64,000 nucleotides of DNA from Sandaracinus amylolyticus. GTDB lineage: Bacteria > Myxococcota_A > Polyangia > Polyangiales > Sandaracinaceae. The DNA is taken from the NCBI RefSeq assembly GCF_021631985.1, contig NZ_CP070225.1, positions 10,540,001 through 10,604,000 of the forward strand, in the 5' to 3' direction. Within the stretch, counting starts at the first letter, position 1. Every line of letters begins with the position of its first letter. This document shows positions 1-8,099 of the stretch, in pieces. Below the pieces are notes generated by a model. That model had not been told where the DNA came from. It did not search any database and saw nothing but the letters and a program-made list of their open reading frames with translations. Both the position numbers and the translations under genes were made by a program.

Positions 1-711
1 TCGAGTCTCTACGAGGCGGCGCGGCGCGCGGTGGTCGCCCGCGAGGACGTGCTCGCGATCGTCTCGCACGATCTCCGCAACCCGCTCTCCGCGATCCGCA
101 CCAGCGCGTCGCTGCTGGTCCGCACCGCCGACCAGCACGCCGCGGGCAGGCTGATCGAGACGATCCAGCGCGCGTCGGGCCGCATGGAGCGTCTGATCCG
201 CGACCTGCTCGATCTCGCCGCGATCCAGGCGGGGCGGCTGACGATCGTCGAGAAGCCCGAAGACCCCCGGGAGATCATCGCCGAGGCGCTCGAGCTGCAG
301 GAGCCGCTCGCGCGCGAGAAGGAGCTGCGCCTGGTCGCCGACGTCGCGCTGGCGCCGGTCGCGGTGCGCTGCGATCGCGAGCGCGTGCTCCAGGTGTTCT
401 CGAACCTCCTCGGCAACGCGATCAAGTTCTGCCGGCGCGGCGAGACGATCACGGTGCGCGCAGCGGTGCGCGATCGCGAGCTCGAGATCACGGTGGCCGA
501 CACCGGCCCCGGCATCGCGCCCGCGGAGCTGCCCCACGTGTTCGATCCGTATTGGTCGGCGCGCCGCCACGCGCGCCGCGGCACCGGGCTCGGCCTCTAC
601 ATCACCAAGGGCATCGTCGACGCCCACGGCGGCACGATCCGCGCGGACAGCACGATCGGCGTCGGCAGCTCCTTCACGTTCACCCTGCCGCTCGAGACGG
701 TCACTCCGTGA
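1..711 (+). CDS. Sensor histidine kinase, C-terminal part (5' truncated by window)
   Basis: This is the catalytic core of a two-component sensor kinase. The frame is open from the first base, so the sensor part lies outside the window. Visible in order are the H-box VSHDLRNPLSAIRTS with the phospho-accepting His, the N-box VFSNLLGNAIKF, the G1 box VADTGPGIAP, an F-like stretch FDPYW, and the G2 box GTGLGLYITKG. These are the complete HisKA and HATPase_c signatures, so the kinase should be able to autophosphorylate. No receiver domain follows and no response regulator is next to it, so its partner is unknown. The 3' end overlaps the convergent chitinase gene by 11 bases. Which signal it senses cannot be told from this fragment. 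Confidence 0.93.
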   Translation, partial: SSLYEAARRAVVAREDVLAIVSHDLRNPLSAIRTSASLLVRTADQHAAGRLIETIQRASGRMERLIRDLLDLAAIQAGRLTIVEKPEDPREIIAEALELQEPLAREKELRLVADVALAPVAVRCDRERVLQVFSNLLGNAIKFCRRGETITVRAAVRDRELEITVADTGPGIAPAELPHVFDPYWSARRHARRGTGLGLYITKGIVDAHGGTIRADSTIGVGSSFTFTLPLETVTP

Positions 712-2032
712 GCGCGCGCGTGAGGGTGTCCGATGCCTCGTCGCAGTTGAGCTCCCAGATCATCACGCCGCCGAGCCGCCGCGCGCGCGCGAAGTCGCGC
801 TTGATCCGGATCGAGCGGGGATCGTCGTAGGTCACGAACACGCCGCTCGACGAGTTGTAGAGATAGGGGACCTGGCCCACCGGGTCCCAGCCCTGCGTGA
901 ACCCGGCGTTCGGGAGGTAGTTGGCGGCGATGTCCTTCCACTCGATCACGCCGGGCTCCCAGGTGCCCGGGCCGGCGCCGGTCGCGCTCTGCCGCAGGCC
1001 CGAGCCGCCGCCGGTCACGCCGGTCCACGAGCGCCCGTAGAACGGCACGCCCATCACGATCCGGTCCGCCGGCACGCCGCCCTCGAGGAGGCCGTCGACC
1101 GCGTGCGCCACGCCCCAGCCCACCGGGTCACCCGGGGCCGTGACCATCGGCGCGTTGTGCCCGGTCATGCGCTCCCACGACCCGTGATAGTCGTAGGACA
1201 TCAGGTTGATCCAATCGAGCACGCGGCCGAGCTCGGGGAGCTCCAGGTTCGCGAACGCCTCGGGGCTCTGGCCCGACGCGATCGTGAGGAGGTAGGGCTC
1301 GCCGCGTCCCTGCGCCGACGCTCGCGCGACGAGCTGCCGCCGCAGCTCCTCGAGGAGCAGCGTGTAGTTGTGTCGGTCCTCGGGACGTCGGGTGTTGGTC
1401 TCGAGCCCGCCGCTGACCGGGAACTCCCAGTCGATGTCGAGCCCGTCGAAGCCGTAACGCACCATGATGTCGATGCACGACTCGGCGAACGTGCGCCGGC
1501 TCGCGTCGCTCAGCGCGACATCGGAGAACGAGCCGCTCCAGGTCCATCCGCCGACGCTGAGCAGCGTGCGCAGGTGCGGATGCGCCTGCTTCAGCAGCTC
1601 GAGCTGATGGAAGCTGCCGCGCACCGCGCCGCCCTCCCACGTGTCGCCGGGATAGGCACGCTCGATGTCGGCATAGGAGTCGCCGAGCACGCAGCGCCCG
1701 TTCTGGATGTTCAGGAACGCGTAGTTGATATGCGTCAGCTGCTCCGCCGGCATATCCATCACGTGATAGTTGCGCTGGTAGACGCTCCACGCCGAGAAAT
1801 ACCCGACCACGCGCGCACCGGGCACCGGCAGCGGATCACCCGCGTCGGTGTCGGGGTCGACCGGCCCGCCGTCGCTGCGTCCGGTCGTGCCGCCATCGTC
1901 GTCTCCCCCGTCGGCGCCGCTCGCTCCGCCGTCATCGTCGCGGCCCGGTGCGCCATCGGGAGCCGCGTCGAGCTCGGGGGTGGAACATCCGCAGGCGAGA
2001 GCCAGAGCGAGGACGAGCGTCGCGACGCGCAT
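701..2032 (-). CDS. Secreted lipoprotein chitinase, glycoside hydrolase family 18
   Basis: This is a predicted chitinase or related endo-acting N-acetylglucosaminidase anchored as a lipoprotein. The start MRVATLVLALALACGCS gives a signal peptide with a lipobox cysteine, followed by an Asp/Gly-rich linker of about 50 residues typical of exported myxobacterial lipoproteins. The GH18 fold begins at RVVGYFSAWSVYQRNY. The catalytic motif DGLDIDWEFP carries the DxxDxDxE residues, with Glu as the proton donor, and SVGGW and MSYDYHG are further family motifs. The frame is open for 126 more codons upstream, but that part is Arg-rich and runs into the divergent gene, so the lipoprotein start was chosen. 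A role in degrading chitin or glycoprotein from prey or soil is inference. Confidence 0.93.
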   Translation of the reverse strand: MRVATLVLALALACGCSTPELDAAPDGAPGRDDDGGASGADGGDDDGGTTGRSDGGPVDPDTDAGDPLPVPGARVVGYFSAWSVYQRNYHVMDMPAEQLTHINYAFLNIQNGRCVLGDSYADIERAYPGDTWEGGAVRGSFHQLELLKQAHPHLRTLLSVGGWTWSGSFSDVALSDASRRTFAESCIDIMVRYGFDGLDIDWEFPVSGGLETNTRRPEDRHNYTLLLEELRRQLVARASAQGRGEPYLLTIASGQSPEAFANLELPELGRVLDWINLMSYDYHGSWERMTGHNAPMVTAPGDPVGWGVAHAVDGLLEGGVPADRIVMGVPFYGRSWTGVTGGGSGLRQSATGAGPGTWEPGVIEWKDIAANYLPNAGFTQGWDPVGQVPYLYNSSSGVFVTYDDPRSIRIKRDFARARRLGGVMIWELNCDEASDTLTRALTE

Positions 2033-2170
2033 GACCGATAGAGGCGCGAGCGCGCCGAACCGGGTTACGGCGCGCGCGAGAAAGCGAGATCGGGGAGCCC
2101 GTTCGCCGCGCGCCGAGAGAACATCCCGGCTGCTCGCACGTCGACGGCGAGCAACAGGAGGCTCCATTCC

Positions 2171-2497
2171 ATGTCGCGTTCGATCGTCTCGTCGCTCCTC
2201 GCGCTGTCGCTCGTCGTCCTCTCCGCGTGCGGCGGATCGTCGAGCGAGCCCGCATCGACACCCGACACCACCGGCAGCGAGCAGGCCTCGTCGGACGACA
2301 CGACCACCACGCAGCACACGCCGGGCGAGTCCGAGCACCGCTGCGCGCAGGAGCTCGCGGCCGCCGACTGCAACGGCTGCACGATCCGCGAGAGCGGCGA
2401 CCCGATGCAAGCCGCGACCCCGATCTGCGAAGCGACGCGCGAAGGCGAGGTCGTCGCCTGCCTCGAAGCGTGCTGCACCGGCTGCCCGCGCGAGTGA
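2171..2497 (+). CDS. Small Cys-rich lipoprotein of unknown function
   Basis: This 108-residue protein starts with a clear signal peptide and lipobox (LSLVVLSACGG), followed by a Ser/Thr/Asp-rich spacer. Its compact C-terminal part has about eight cysteines (HRCAQEL, DCNGC, ICEAT, CLEACCTGC). The pattern suggests a small disulfide-stabilised domain on the outside of the inner or outer membrane. An AGGAGG ribosome binding site lies about nine bases before the ATG, which supports the start. The gene is divergent from the chitinase, about 140 bases away, and the two may share a promoter region. I do not recognise the family. Confidence 0.8.
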   Translation: MSRSIVSSLLALSLVVLSACGGSSSEPASTPDTTGSEQASSDDTTTTQHTPGESEHRCAQELAAADCNGCTIRESGDPMQAATPICEATREGEVVACLEACCTGCPRE

Positions 2498-2575
2498 CGT
2501 GATCGAGACCCCGCGTGCACATCGACGACGTCGAGCTCCCCGAGTGCCAGGCCGTGTGCGGCGGGTGAGGGCGCG

Positions 2576-3325
2576 TCAGCTCGCCGGCGCGTCGCCGCCC
2601 GGCGCGGGCGTGACACCGGGATCGGTGTCGCTGCTCGCGCCGCGCTCCGCGGCGGCCTCGGCCGCGCGGATGGCACCGAGGATCGGCTCCTCGTCGATGC
2701 CCTCGGCGGCGAGGTAGGCGGCGACCGAGTTGACCACGCGGATCCACTGGTTGCGCGCCGCGCCGCTCTTCAGCACGAGCTGGCCCTCTTCGCCGAGCGC
2801 CGCGCGCTTCACCTCGCCCTCGCCGAGGGCGCGCGCGCTCGACTGCAGCAGCGCGAAGAGCTCCTCGCCGGTGCGTCCGTCGAGGAACTTCAGCTTCGCG
2901 AGCGTGCGCCGCATCGACGCGCTCACGCGTGCGTCCCGCAGCTTGCCCTCGCCGGCCTCCTCCACGTAGCTACGCTGCACGATCGCGGCGCCCGTCGGAA
3001 AGAGCGCGTCGCGCAGGAGCCCGAGCGAGACGCGGGCCTCGTCGGTCTCGGCGATCACGATCTCGCTGTCGACGCGATACAGCAGCGCGCGCACGCACGC
3101 GTCGTGTCGCGCGTCGAGCGACGTCATCTCGGTCACGAGCTTCGCGAGCGCGGTGTTCGGCGGAGGCTGCGCGGCGATCATTCCGTCGTACGCGCGCTCC
3201 AGCTGTCCGAGCGGGCCCTCGGCGCCGCGCACGGCTTCGAGCGCCTTGCGTCGTTTGCCCCCTCGCGCGAGCAGCTCCGCGGTCAGCTCCACGATCTGGG
3301 CATTCGTCAGACTCTTGAGCGCCAT
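2576..3325 (-). CDS. Hypothetical protein, mostly helical, 249 residues
   Basis: This is an unrecognised cytosolic protein without signal peptide or membrane segment. It looks almost entirely helical. It begins MALKSLTNAQIVELTAELLARGGKRRKALEAV, and the N-terminal Leu/Ala/Glu-rich helices are followed by a conserved-looking core around residues 70-190. The C-terminus ends in an Ala/Pro/Gly/Asp tail. Codon use has the strong G/C third-position bias of the neighbouring genes, which supports real coding. It stands alone, with repeat-rich noncoding DNA upstream and a convergent small lipoprotein gene downstream. No catalytic motif is visible. Confidence 0.75.
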   Translation of the reverse strand: MALKSLTNAQIVELTAELLARGGKRRKALEAVRGAEGPLGQLERAYDGMIAAQPPPNTALAKLVTEMTSLDARHDACVRALLYRVDSEIVIAETDEARVSLGLLRDALFPTGAAIVQRSYVEEAGEGKLRDARVSASMRRTLAKLKFLDGRTGEELFALLQSSARALGEGEVKRAALGEEGQLVLKSGAARNQWIRVVNSVAAYLAAEGIDEEPILGAIRAAEAAAERGASSDTDPGVTPAPGGDAPAS

Positions 3326-3399
3326 CGTTCCCCCCGTTGGCTGCCGAGGTGGTAGCGGAACCGAGCGGCGCCGATCAAGAGCCGCACGCGCAGTCGCGC

Positions 3400-3805
3400 G
3401 AACCAGATCCGAGCCGGCGCGAGCCGCGCCTGCGCGTGTCGCGCGGACGGCGAGCCAGCTCGCGCTCGGTGCGCGCGTCGTCGAACCAGATCCGAGCCGG
3501 TGCGCGCTGCGTCCCCGCCTGTCGCGTCATCCGAGCTCCGGCTCGACCTGCCTCCGCGCGAGCTCGAACCGAAATGGGGCCGGCTCGAGCTGCGCCGCCG
3601 GCGGTGGCGACCGACGGGGGCCCGGCGGGAGCCGCCCTCGAATCGGTTCACATGGGCGCCGGGCCGGCTCGCGCCGGCTCGATTCCGGTTCGAGTGCCCG
3701 CGACCTCGGCTCGCGCCGGCTCGAGATCCGTCCTCGTCGCCGCCAGAACGGCGGCGGCGACGCTTCGTTTCGACGACACCGCGCCGAAGCGGCTCGCGCC
3801 GGCCA
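3400..3805. repeat. Intergenic cluster of short inverted and direct repeats (core GAGCCGGCGCGAGCCG)
   Basis: The roughly 480-base gap between two minus-strand genes holds a degenerate repeat family. An 18-base unit (GAACCAGATCCGAGCCGG) occurs identically at 3400-3417 and 3483-3500. Related copies in the opposite orientation occur at about 3664-3691 and 3705-3727, and a diverged copy lies near 3566-3588. The shared core GAGCCGGCGCGAGCCG is itself partly self-complementary, so neighbouring copies could pair. The plus-strand frame crossing this stretch codes mostly Arg/Ala/Pro and has no protein-like features, so I treat the region as noncoding repeat DNA. Confidence 0.6.
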
Positions 3806-3806
3806 C

Positions 3807-5105
3807 TCAACCGCCTCGCGCGTAGTTGTCGACGAGCCGGACGCCCGTCGCGACGCCGGGCTCGGCATGCTCGACGAAGATCGGAGTCTGCACGGCCCAC
3901 GAGATCCGGATCGCTTCGAACAGAAGCGCGTGGAGGAAGCTCTGGGTGCAGACGCTGACGTTGCGGAAGTCGAGCGAGACGGGCTCGCGGCGGAAGAGTC
4001 GCGGCTGGATCTGCTCGCGCGAGAGCCGCGCCGCCGCTTTCACGTCCTCCGACACGGTGCTCACGACGAACGTCGGTGTGCCCTTCGGCGCGGCCTCGAA
4101 GCGCACCCAAGCGGACGTGTCGCGCTGCGGGGTGCGCTGTCGCGCTTTCTCGGTGATGGTCTCGATCATTCGGGCGTGATCTGCGGGCTCGCCGAGCGGC
4201 AGCTCGAATGCGACCAGCGTTCCGGGGAACCCCGTTCCTTCCGGCGGCAGGATGTCGAGCCGGTGGCTCGCGTAGCCGCCTTCGAGATCGCCGCGGAGCC
4301 ACAAGGTTGCGCCTCGCGTCGCGAGGAGCATTCGGCCCGCGGTGAGCTTTGCCATCTCCGAGATGAAGAACAGCCCCATGCCGGCGTTCTCGGACGTGCC
4401 GGTTCGTCCGGGGCCGAAGGTCCCGGACACGTGCGGCTCGAGCGCCTTGACCACTGCGGCCTTCGCATCGGCGAGCTCCGGGTAGCTCGCCTGGAGCCCG
4501 GCGAGCACCCCTACGCCGGTGTCGGCGACCGCGACCTGCACGACGGGCTGCGGGTAGCCGCTGTACCCGGCCTTCATCAGCTGCGCCGCGATCACTCCGC
4601 CCCGCGGATCTGCCGAGTGCTGAACGGCGTTTCGCATCAGCTCGACGAGCACGTACACGATGCTCTTGCGCGACTCCTCGTCATCCGGGGACGCGATCAG
4701 CAGGGCCGCGATCTCCCGGGCGGTCGTCTCGAAGTTGCTGTGCGAGTCGATGCGCCGAAGCTTGCTGGTGCGGCCCGCTTCCCCAGCGCCCGCCGCGGGA
4801 CGGCCCTCGATGACCTCGTCGATGCCGAGGGCATGTGCGAATCGCGAAGCGTTGCTCGTGCGCGTCGCACGAAGCTCGAGCGCATCACCGCCGTTTCGGC
4901 GCGCGAGCGCTCCGAGCCCCACCAGCGACCAAGCTTCCGCGACCTCGACCGCATCGAGGTCGACGGCCGCCGGCGTGCCGGCGCGGAACAGATGGAGGAA
5001 CGAGAGCGGCTCGCGCAAGACGAATCGCTGGGGAATGGCGGGGCTCACTCGGCAAGTGTCTATCGGGTTCCACTCCGCGATGCCATGCGGCCGCCCTCGA
5101 ACCAC
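3807..5105 (-). CDS. Histidine-kinase-like ATPase with C-terminal STAS-like (DUF4325) domain
   Basis: This protein has a GHKL ATPase core but no phospho-acceptor His domain. The N-box is VYVLVELMRNAVQHS, G1 is VADTGVGV and G2 is GMGLFFISEM, lying roughly at residues 150-290. The C-terminal 100 residues (VSLDFRNVSVCTQSFLHALL) fit the STAS-like DUF4325 pattern, which is usually found with such ATPases. The N-terminal 120 residues also resemble a STAS-like fold with a hydrophobic beta core. In other systems such pairs act as anti-sigma-type kinase and substrate modules; here they are fused in one chain. No sigma factor or phosphatase lies beside it. The start is uncertain, because internal starts nearer the first hydrophobic strand are possible. 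Confidence 0.75.
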   Translation of the reverse strand: MVRGRPHGIAEWNPIDTCRVSPAIPQRFVLREPLSFLHLFRAGTPAAVDLDAVEVAEAWSLVGLGALARRNGGDALELRATRTSNASRFAHALGIDEVIEGRPAAGAGEAGRTSKLRRIDSHSNFETTAREIAALLIASPDDEESRKSIVYVLVELMRNAVQHSADPRGGVIAAQLMKAGYSGYPQPVVQVAVADTGVGVLAGLQASYPELADAKAAVVKALEPHVSGTFGPGRTGTSENAGMGLFFISEMAKLTAGRMLLATRGATLWLRGDLEGGYASHRLDILPPEGTGFPGTLVAFELPLGEPADHARMIETITEKARQRTPQRDTSAWVRFEAAPKGTPTFVVSTVSEDVKAAARLSREQIQPRLFRREPVSLDFRNVSVCTQSFLHALLFEAIRISWAVQTPIFVEHAEPGVATGVRLVDNYARGG

Positions 5106-5317
5106 GAAGCGGCCGGAGCCCCGGGTTCACGCCCGCCCGCAGACACGATCTGGGGGGACTCGAGATCGCGCCGACCGCGAAGCAACCCCACCACGACCGG
5201 CCCGCTCGACGAGACCCAGCTCGAAACTGTTGGGAGCGCGAGCGCGCACACCGAAGCCTCACGGTCAGCACCCAGGTCGTCCTCGAGATCGCGCTCTCGC
5301 GAGCGACGAGCTCGTGC

Positions 5318-6997
5318 TCAGCGCGCGCGCCGCGGGTTCTCGTACACGCTGATGATCGGCACTCCGTCGTACGTGAGGACGTACACCGGATCGACGCGTC
5401 CGAACGCCATCCAGATCTGATAGTCGACCTCCACGAAGTGATCCTCGTGGTGGACGATCGCGTAGTCGGCGCCCGCGAGATCCCAGCTCGCGCGGATGTC
5501 GTCCCGCAGACGGCCGTCGCGCTGCAGCATCCGCCACGCGCTCGGCAGGGTGTCGCAGATCCACACGCTGCCGCGCTCGGGCACGTGCTCGTTCAGCCAC
5601 GGCACCAGGCTGCCCGTGGTGAAGCCCCAGAACTGGCGCATCATCCCGAGGTCCGCCGCGCCCGGGACGCCGCCCGCCGCCGCGCCGTAGAACGAGAGCC
5701 CGTAGGGGTGGCTGTGCACGGTGTCGATCGCGCTCGGCGCGAGCAGCAGCGCCGCCGTCACCGCGGGCGTCGCCTCCTTGATCGCCGGCACGCGCTCCCC
5801 GGCCCACTCGCGCGCCGCGCGCGCGACGCGCACGAACGCGATGCCGGCGAAGATCGCCATGAACGCCCAGCCCGCGATGAAGTGCTTCGTGCCGCCGAAG
5901 ATCGGCGTCCACGGCATCGCGATCACGACCATCGGCGCGAGCATCGAGCCGAACGCGAGCACGTCGGTGCACTGGCGATCGCCCTCGACCCGGCCGTGCG
6001 GCCAGAGGCGCTTCACCAGCCACGGCGGCACCAGCGCGCGCGCCCGCAGCGCGACGCCGGCGATCGCGAGGATCACGACGACGACCGACATCGTCATCAG
6101 CGTCATCACGAAGGGGAACACGATCGGTCCCGGCGGCCCGAAGTAGGTGCGACCGAGGAACGCGGTGTTGTAGTGGACGTGGTGCAGGTGGAACGACGCG
6201 TACTCGGAGAAGCGCGCGGCGGTGTCGTGCCACATCCACGGCCAGAGCCCGACGAAGATCGGCGGCCCGAGCACCGCGAACGCGATCAGCCACCACGGCA
6301 CCAGCGTCGTGACCTTGCCCTTGCCGGCGCGCCGCGCCGCGAGCTCGCCCGGCATCACGAAGAAGAGCCAGTGCACCAGCAGCACGAGCGGGAGGATCCA
6401 CGCGTTGTGCTTGGTCTCCAGCGCGAGCCCGTACGCGATGCCCGCGACGATCGCCCACCGCGGCTCGGCGAGCGAGCGCCAGTAGCAGTACGTGACGAGC
6501 GTCAGCATCGTCACGATCGGCACGTCGAAGCAGTCGAGGTGCGAGTGGTAGAAGACGTTGGGCATCAGCGCCCACGCGACCGCGGCGAACGCGCCCACCG
6601 CGCGCCCGTAGGCGCGCGCGCCGAACGCCCAGATCAGCCAGAGCACGAGCGAGCTCATCAGCATCCCGGGGAACCGGAACGCCATCGAGTCCTCGGGGAA
6701 GAGATCCCACGTGCGGTGGGCGAGCCACGAGAGCGCGAAGAGCGACTTCGGGAGCGAGGGATGCTCGTGGTTGTTCTCCCAGTAGCGATCGATGTTCGCC
6801 TGCTCGAACGCGGCGTCGCGATCCTCGGCGAGCAGCTCGAACCACTGGGCGTAGCGCTCGGCGGCGTCGACGTAGAAGCCCTCGTCGCGGGCCATGCCGA
6901 GGTCGCGCGAGGTCGCGAGGAGCAGCGCGCAGTAGCTCACCGCGAGCACGAGGCCGACGAGGTGATCGCGCCAGCCGAGGGGACGACCGGTGATCAT
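5318..6997 (-). CDS. GT39-type glycosyltransferase, multi-pass membrane protein
   Basis: This is a polytopic inner-membrane protein of about 559 residues with roughly a dozen hydrophobic segments. The first extracytoplasmic loop contains the acidic motif ARDEGFYVDAAERYAQW and then NNHEHPSLPKSL, both typical of the dolichyl-phosphate-mannose/ArnT-like GT39 group. These enzymes move a sugar from a polyprenyl-phosphate donor to a protein or lipid on the outer face of the membrane. The ATG overlaps the stop of the preceding gene as ATGA, indicating translational coupling, and this is why the shorter start was chosen over one 11 codons upstream. Donor and acceptor are unknown. Confidence 0.85.
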   Translation of the reverse strand: MITGRPLGWRDHLVGLVLAVSYCALLLATSRDLGMARDEGFYVDAAERYAQWFELLAEDRDAAFEQANIDRYWENNHEHPSLPKSLFALSWLAHRTWDLFPEDSMAFRFPGMLMSSLVLWLIWAFGARAYGRAVGAFAAVAWALMPNVFYHSHLDCFDVPIVTMLTLVTYCYWRSLAEPRWAIVAGIAYGLALETKHNAWILPLVLLVHWLFFVMPGELAARRAGKGKVTTLVPWWLIAFAVLGPPIFVGLWPWMWHDTAARFSEYASFHLHHVHYNTAFLGRTYFGPPGPIVFPFVMTLMTMSVVVVILAIAGVALRARALVPPWLVKRLWPHGRVEGDRQCTDVLAFGSMLAPMVVIAMPWTPIFGGTKHFIAGWAFMAIFAGIAFVRVARAAREWAGERVPAIKEATPAVTAALLLAPSAIDTVHSHPYGLSFYGAAAGGVPGAADLGMMRQFWGFTTGSLVPWLNEHVPERGSVWICDTLPSAWRMLQRDGRLRDDIRASWDLAGADYAIVHHEDHFVEVDYQIWMAFGRVDPVYVLTYDGVPIISVYENPRRAR

Positions 6998-7983
6998 CGC
7001 GCCGCCTCCCGCGTGCTCGCGGCCCAGCACAGCGTGCGCAGGTGCGGGTTGGGCGCGCTGACGTCGACGTCGATCGTGCCGCGCTGGCCGCGCAGCGCCT
7101 CGGGGATCGCGGCCTCGATGCGCTTCCAGCCGTCGCCGTCGCGGTGCACGAGCCGACCGATCTCCTGCCCGTCGACGCGCACCACGACGTCGACCTCACC
7201 GCCGCTCATCGTGCGCTCGTGCTCCCACCACAGGCCCGCGTGCAGCACCACGCGCTCGCCGAGCGGCACGTCGCGATAGGTCGCGCGCACCGGCTCCTCG
7301 CCCGGCGGGTGCTGCCACACGCAGCGACGCGGCAGCATCTCGAGATCCTCCTCGACCGTCGCGCCGACCCAGAGCCAGGGGCGGCGCGGATCGCACACGT
7401 GCCGCTCGGCGGGCGTCATCGGGCCCGAGCCGAGCCCGCCGCCCGAAGGCCGACCGCCGCGCTGGGGGCGACAGGCGCGCGCCTCGTCGCCCTCGATCAG
7501 CGCGACCTCGGCGTCCATCACGTGCTCGACGAGGTCGTAGAGGATCGGCTCGGGCGCGAGGTCCCAGCGCTCGATGCGCACCCGCCCCACGAGCTCGACG
7601 TGATCGGGCGCGCGCTGCGGGGCCTCGGGGGTGCGGTGGCCGCGGATCGAGAGCTGCCAGAGGCGCGAGTAGGGCGCGAGGTCGGCGCGCCCCGCGCTGC
7701 GCACGTCGAGCAGATCGCCCACCGCCGCGCGCATCAGCGGATCGGCCCAGTGGGGCGCCGACGTGACCACGTCGCCCTCGCGCCACTCGGCGCGCACGCG
7801 CGCGGCGGCGGCCTGCCAGTCGGACCACGGCACGACGCGCGACTGGGTCACGACGTGCGCGACGATCTCGACCACCGCCAGCGCGAGCACGAGCAGCCAC
7901 GCGCGGCTCGCGCGCGGGCGCTGCGTGGGAGCGCGCGGAGGGGGCGCGGCGGGAGCGGGATCGGGCGGGGGGCGCGAGGTCAC
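6994..7983 (-). CDS. Membrane-anchored hypothetical protein coupled to the GT39 enzyme
   Basis: This 329-residue protein has a Pro-rich cytoplasmic start, one transmembrane segment (WLLVLALAVVEIVAHVV, about residues 29-46) and a large extracytoplasmic domain. The domain contains DWQAAAARVRAEW and GDVVTSAPHWADPL near its start and several Cys residues later (ACRP, HVCDP, RRCVW, LCWAA). Its last bases overlap the start of the glycosyltransferase, so the two are almost certainly translated together. It may deliver, hold or modify the acceptor of that enzyme; this is inference from linkage alone. I do not recognise a named family. Confidence 0.75.
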   Translation of the reverse strand: MTSRPPPDPAPAAPPPRAPTQRPRASRAWLLVLALAVVEIVAHVVTQSRVVPWSDWQAAAARVRAEWREGDVVTSAPHWADPLMRAAVGDLLDVRSAGRADLAPYSRLWQLSIRGHRTPEAPQRAPDHVELVGRVRIERWDLAPEPILYDLVEHVMDAEVALIEGDEARACRPQRGGRPSGGGLGSGPMTPAERHVCDPRRPWLWVGATVEEDLEMLPRRCVWQHPPGEEPVRATYRDVPLGERVVLHAGLWWEHERTMSGGEVDVVVRVDGQEIGRLVHRDGDGWKRIEAAIPEALRGQRGTIDVDVSAPNPHLRTLCWAASTREAAR

Positions 7984-8099
7984 GGGGGCGGCAGGATCGC
8001 GCCCTCGGCGCGTTCGCGGCCGAATCCTAGCCCGAAGACCACTCGTGTCGATCGTCGCCGTTCGACGACCACGAGCGTCGGCGACGCGGTGTCGTCAGC

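Noticed and set aside
2498-2568. Possible extra Cys-containing C-terminal part (HIDDVELPECQAVCGG) after the small lipoprotein
   Set aside because: It is in another frame after the stop codon and too short to tell a frameshifted tail from chance.
3660-3700. GGTTCGAGT-like stretch similar to a tRNA T-loop
   Set aside because: No acceptor, D or anticodon arms can be drawn around it; it belongs to the GAGCCGG repeat family.
3337-3825. Plus-strand frame of about 160 codons in the repeat-filled gap
   Set aside because: It consists of Ala/Arg/Pro/Ser runs that follow the DNA repeats, shows no protein-like pattern, and has no convincing ribosome binding site.
4835-7279. Long plus-strand frame with many His/Arg/Asp opposite the glycosyltransferase genes
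   Set aside because: It is a mirror of codon bias on the minus strand, where a GT39-type enzyme with normal membrane segments is clear.
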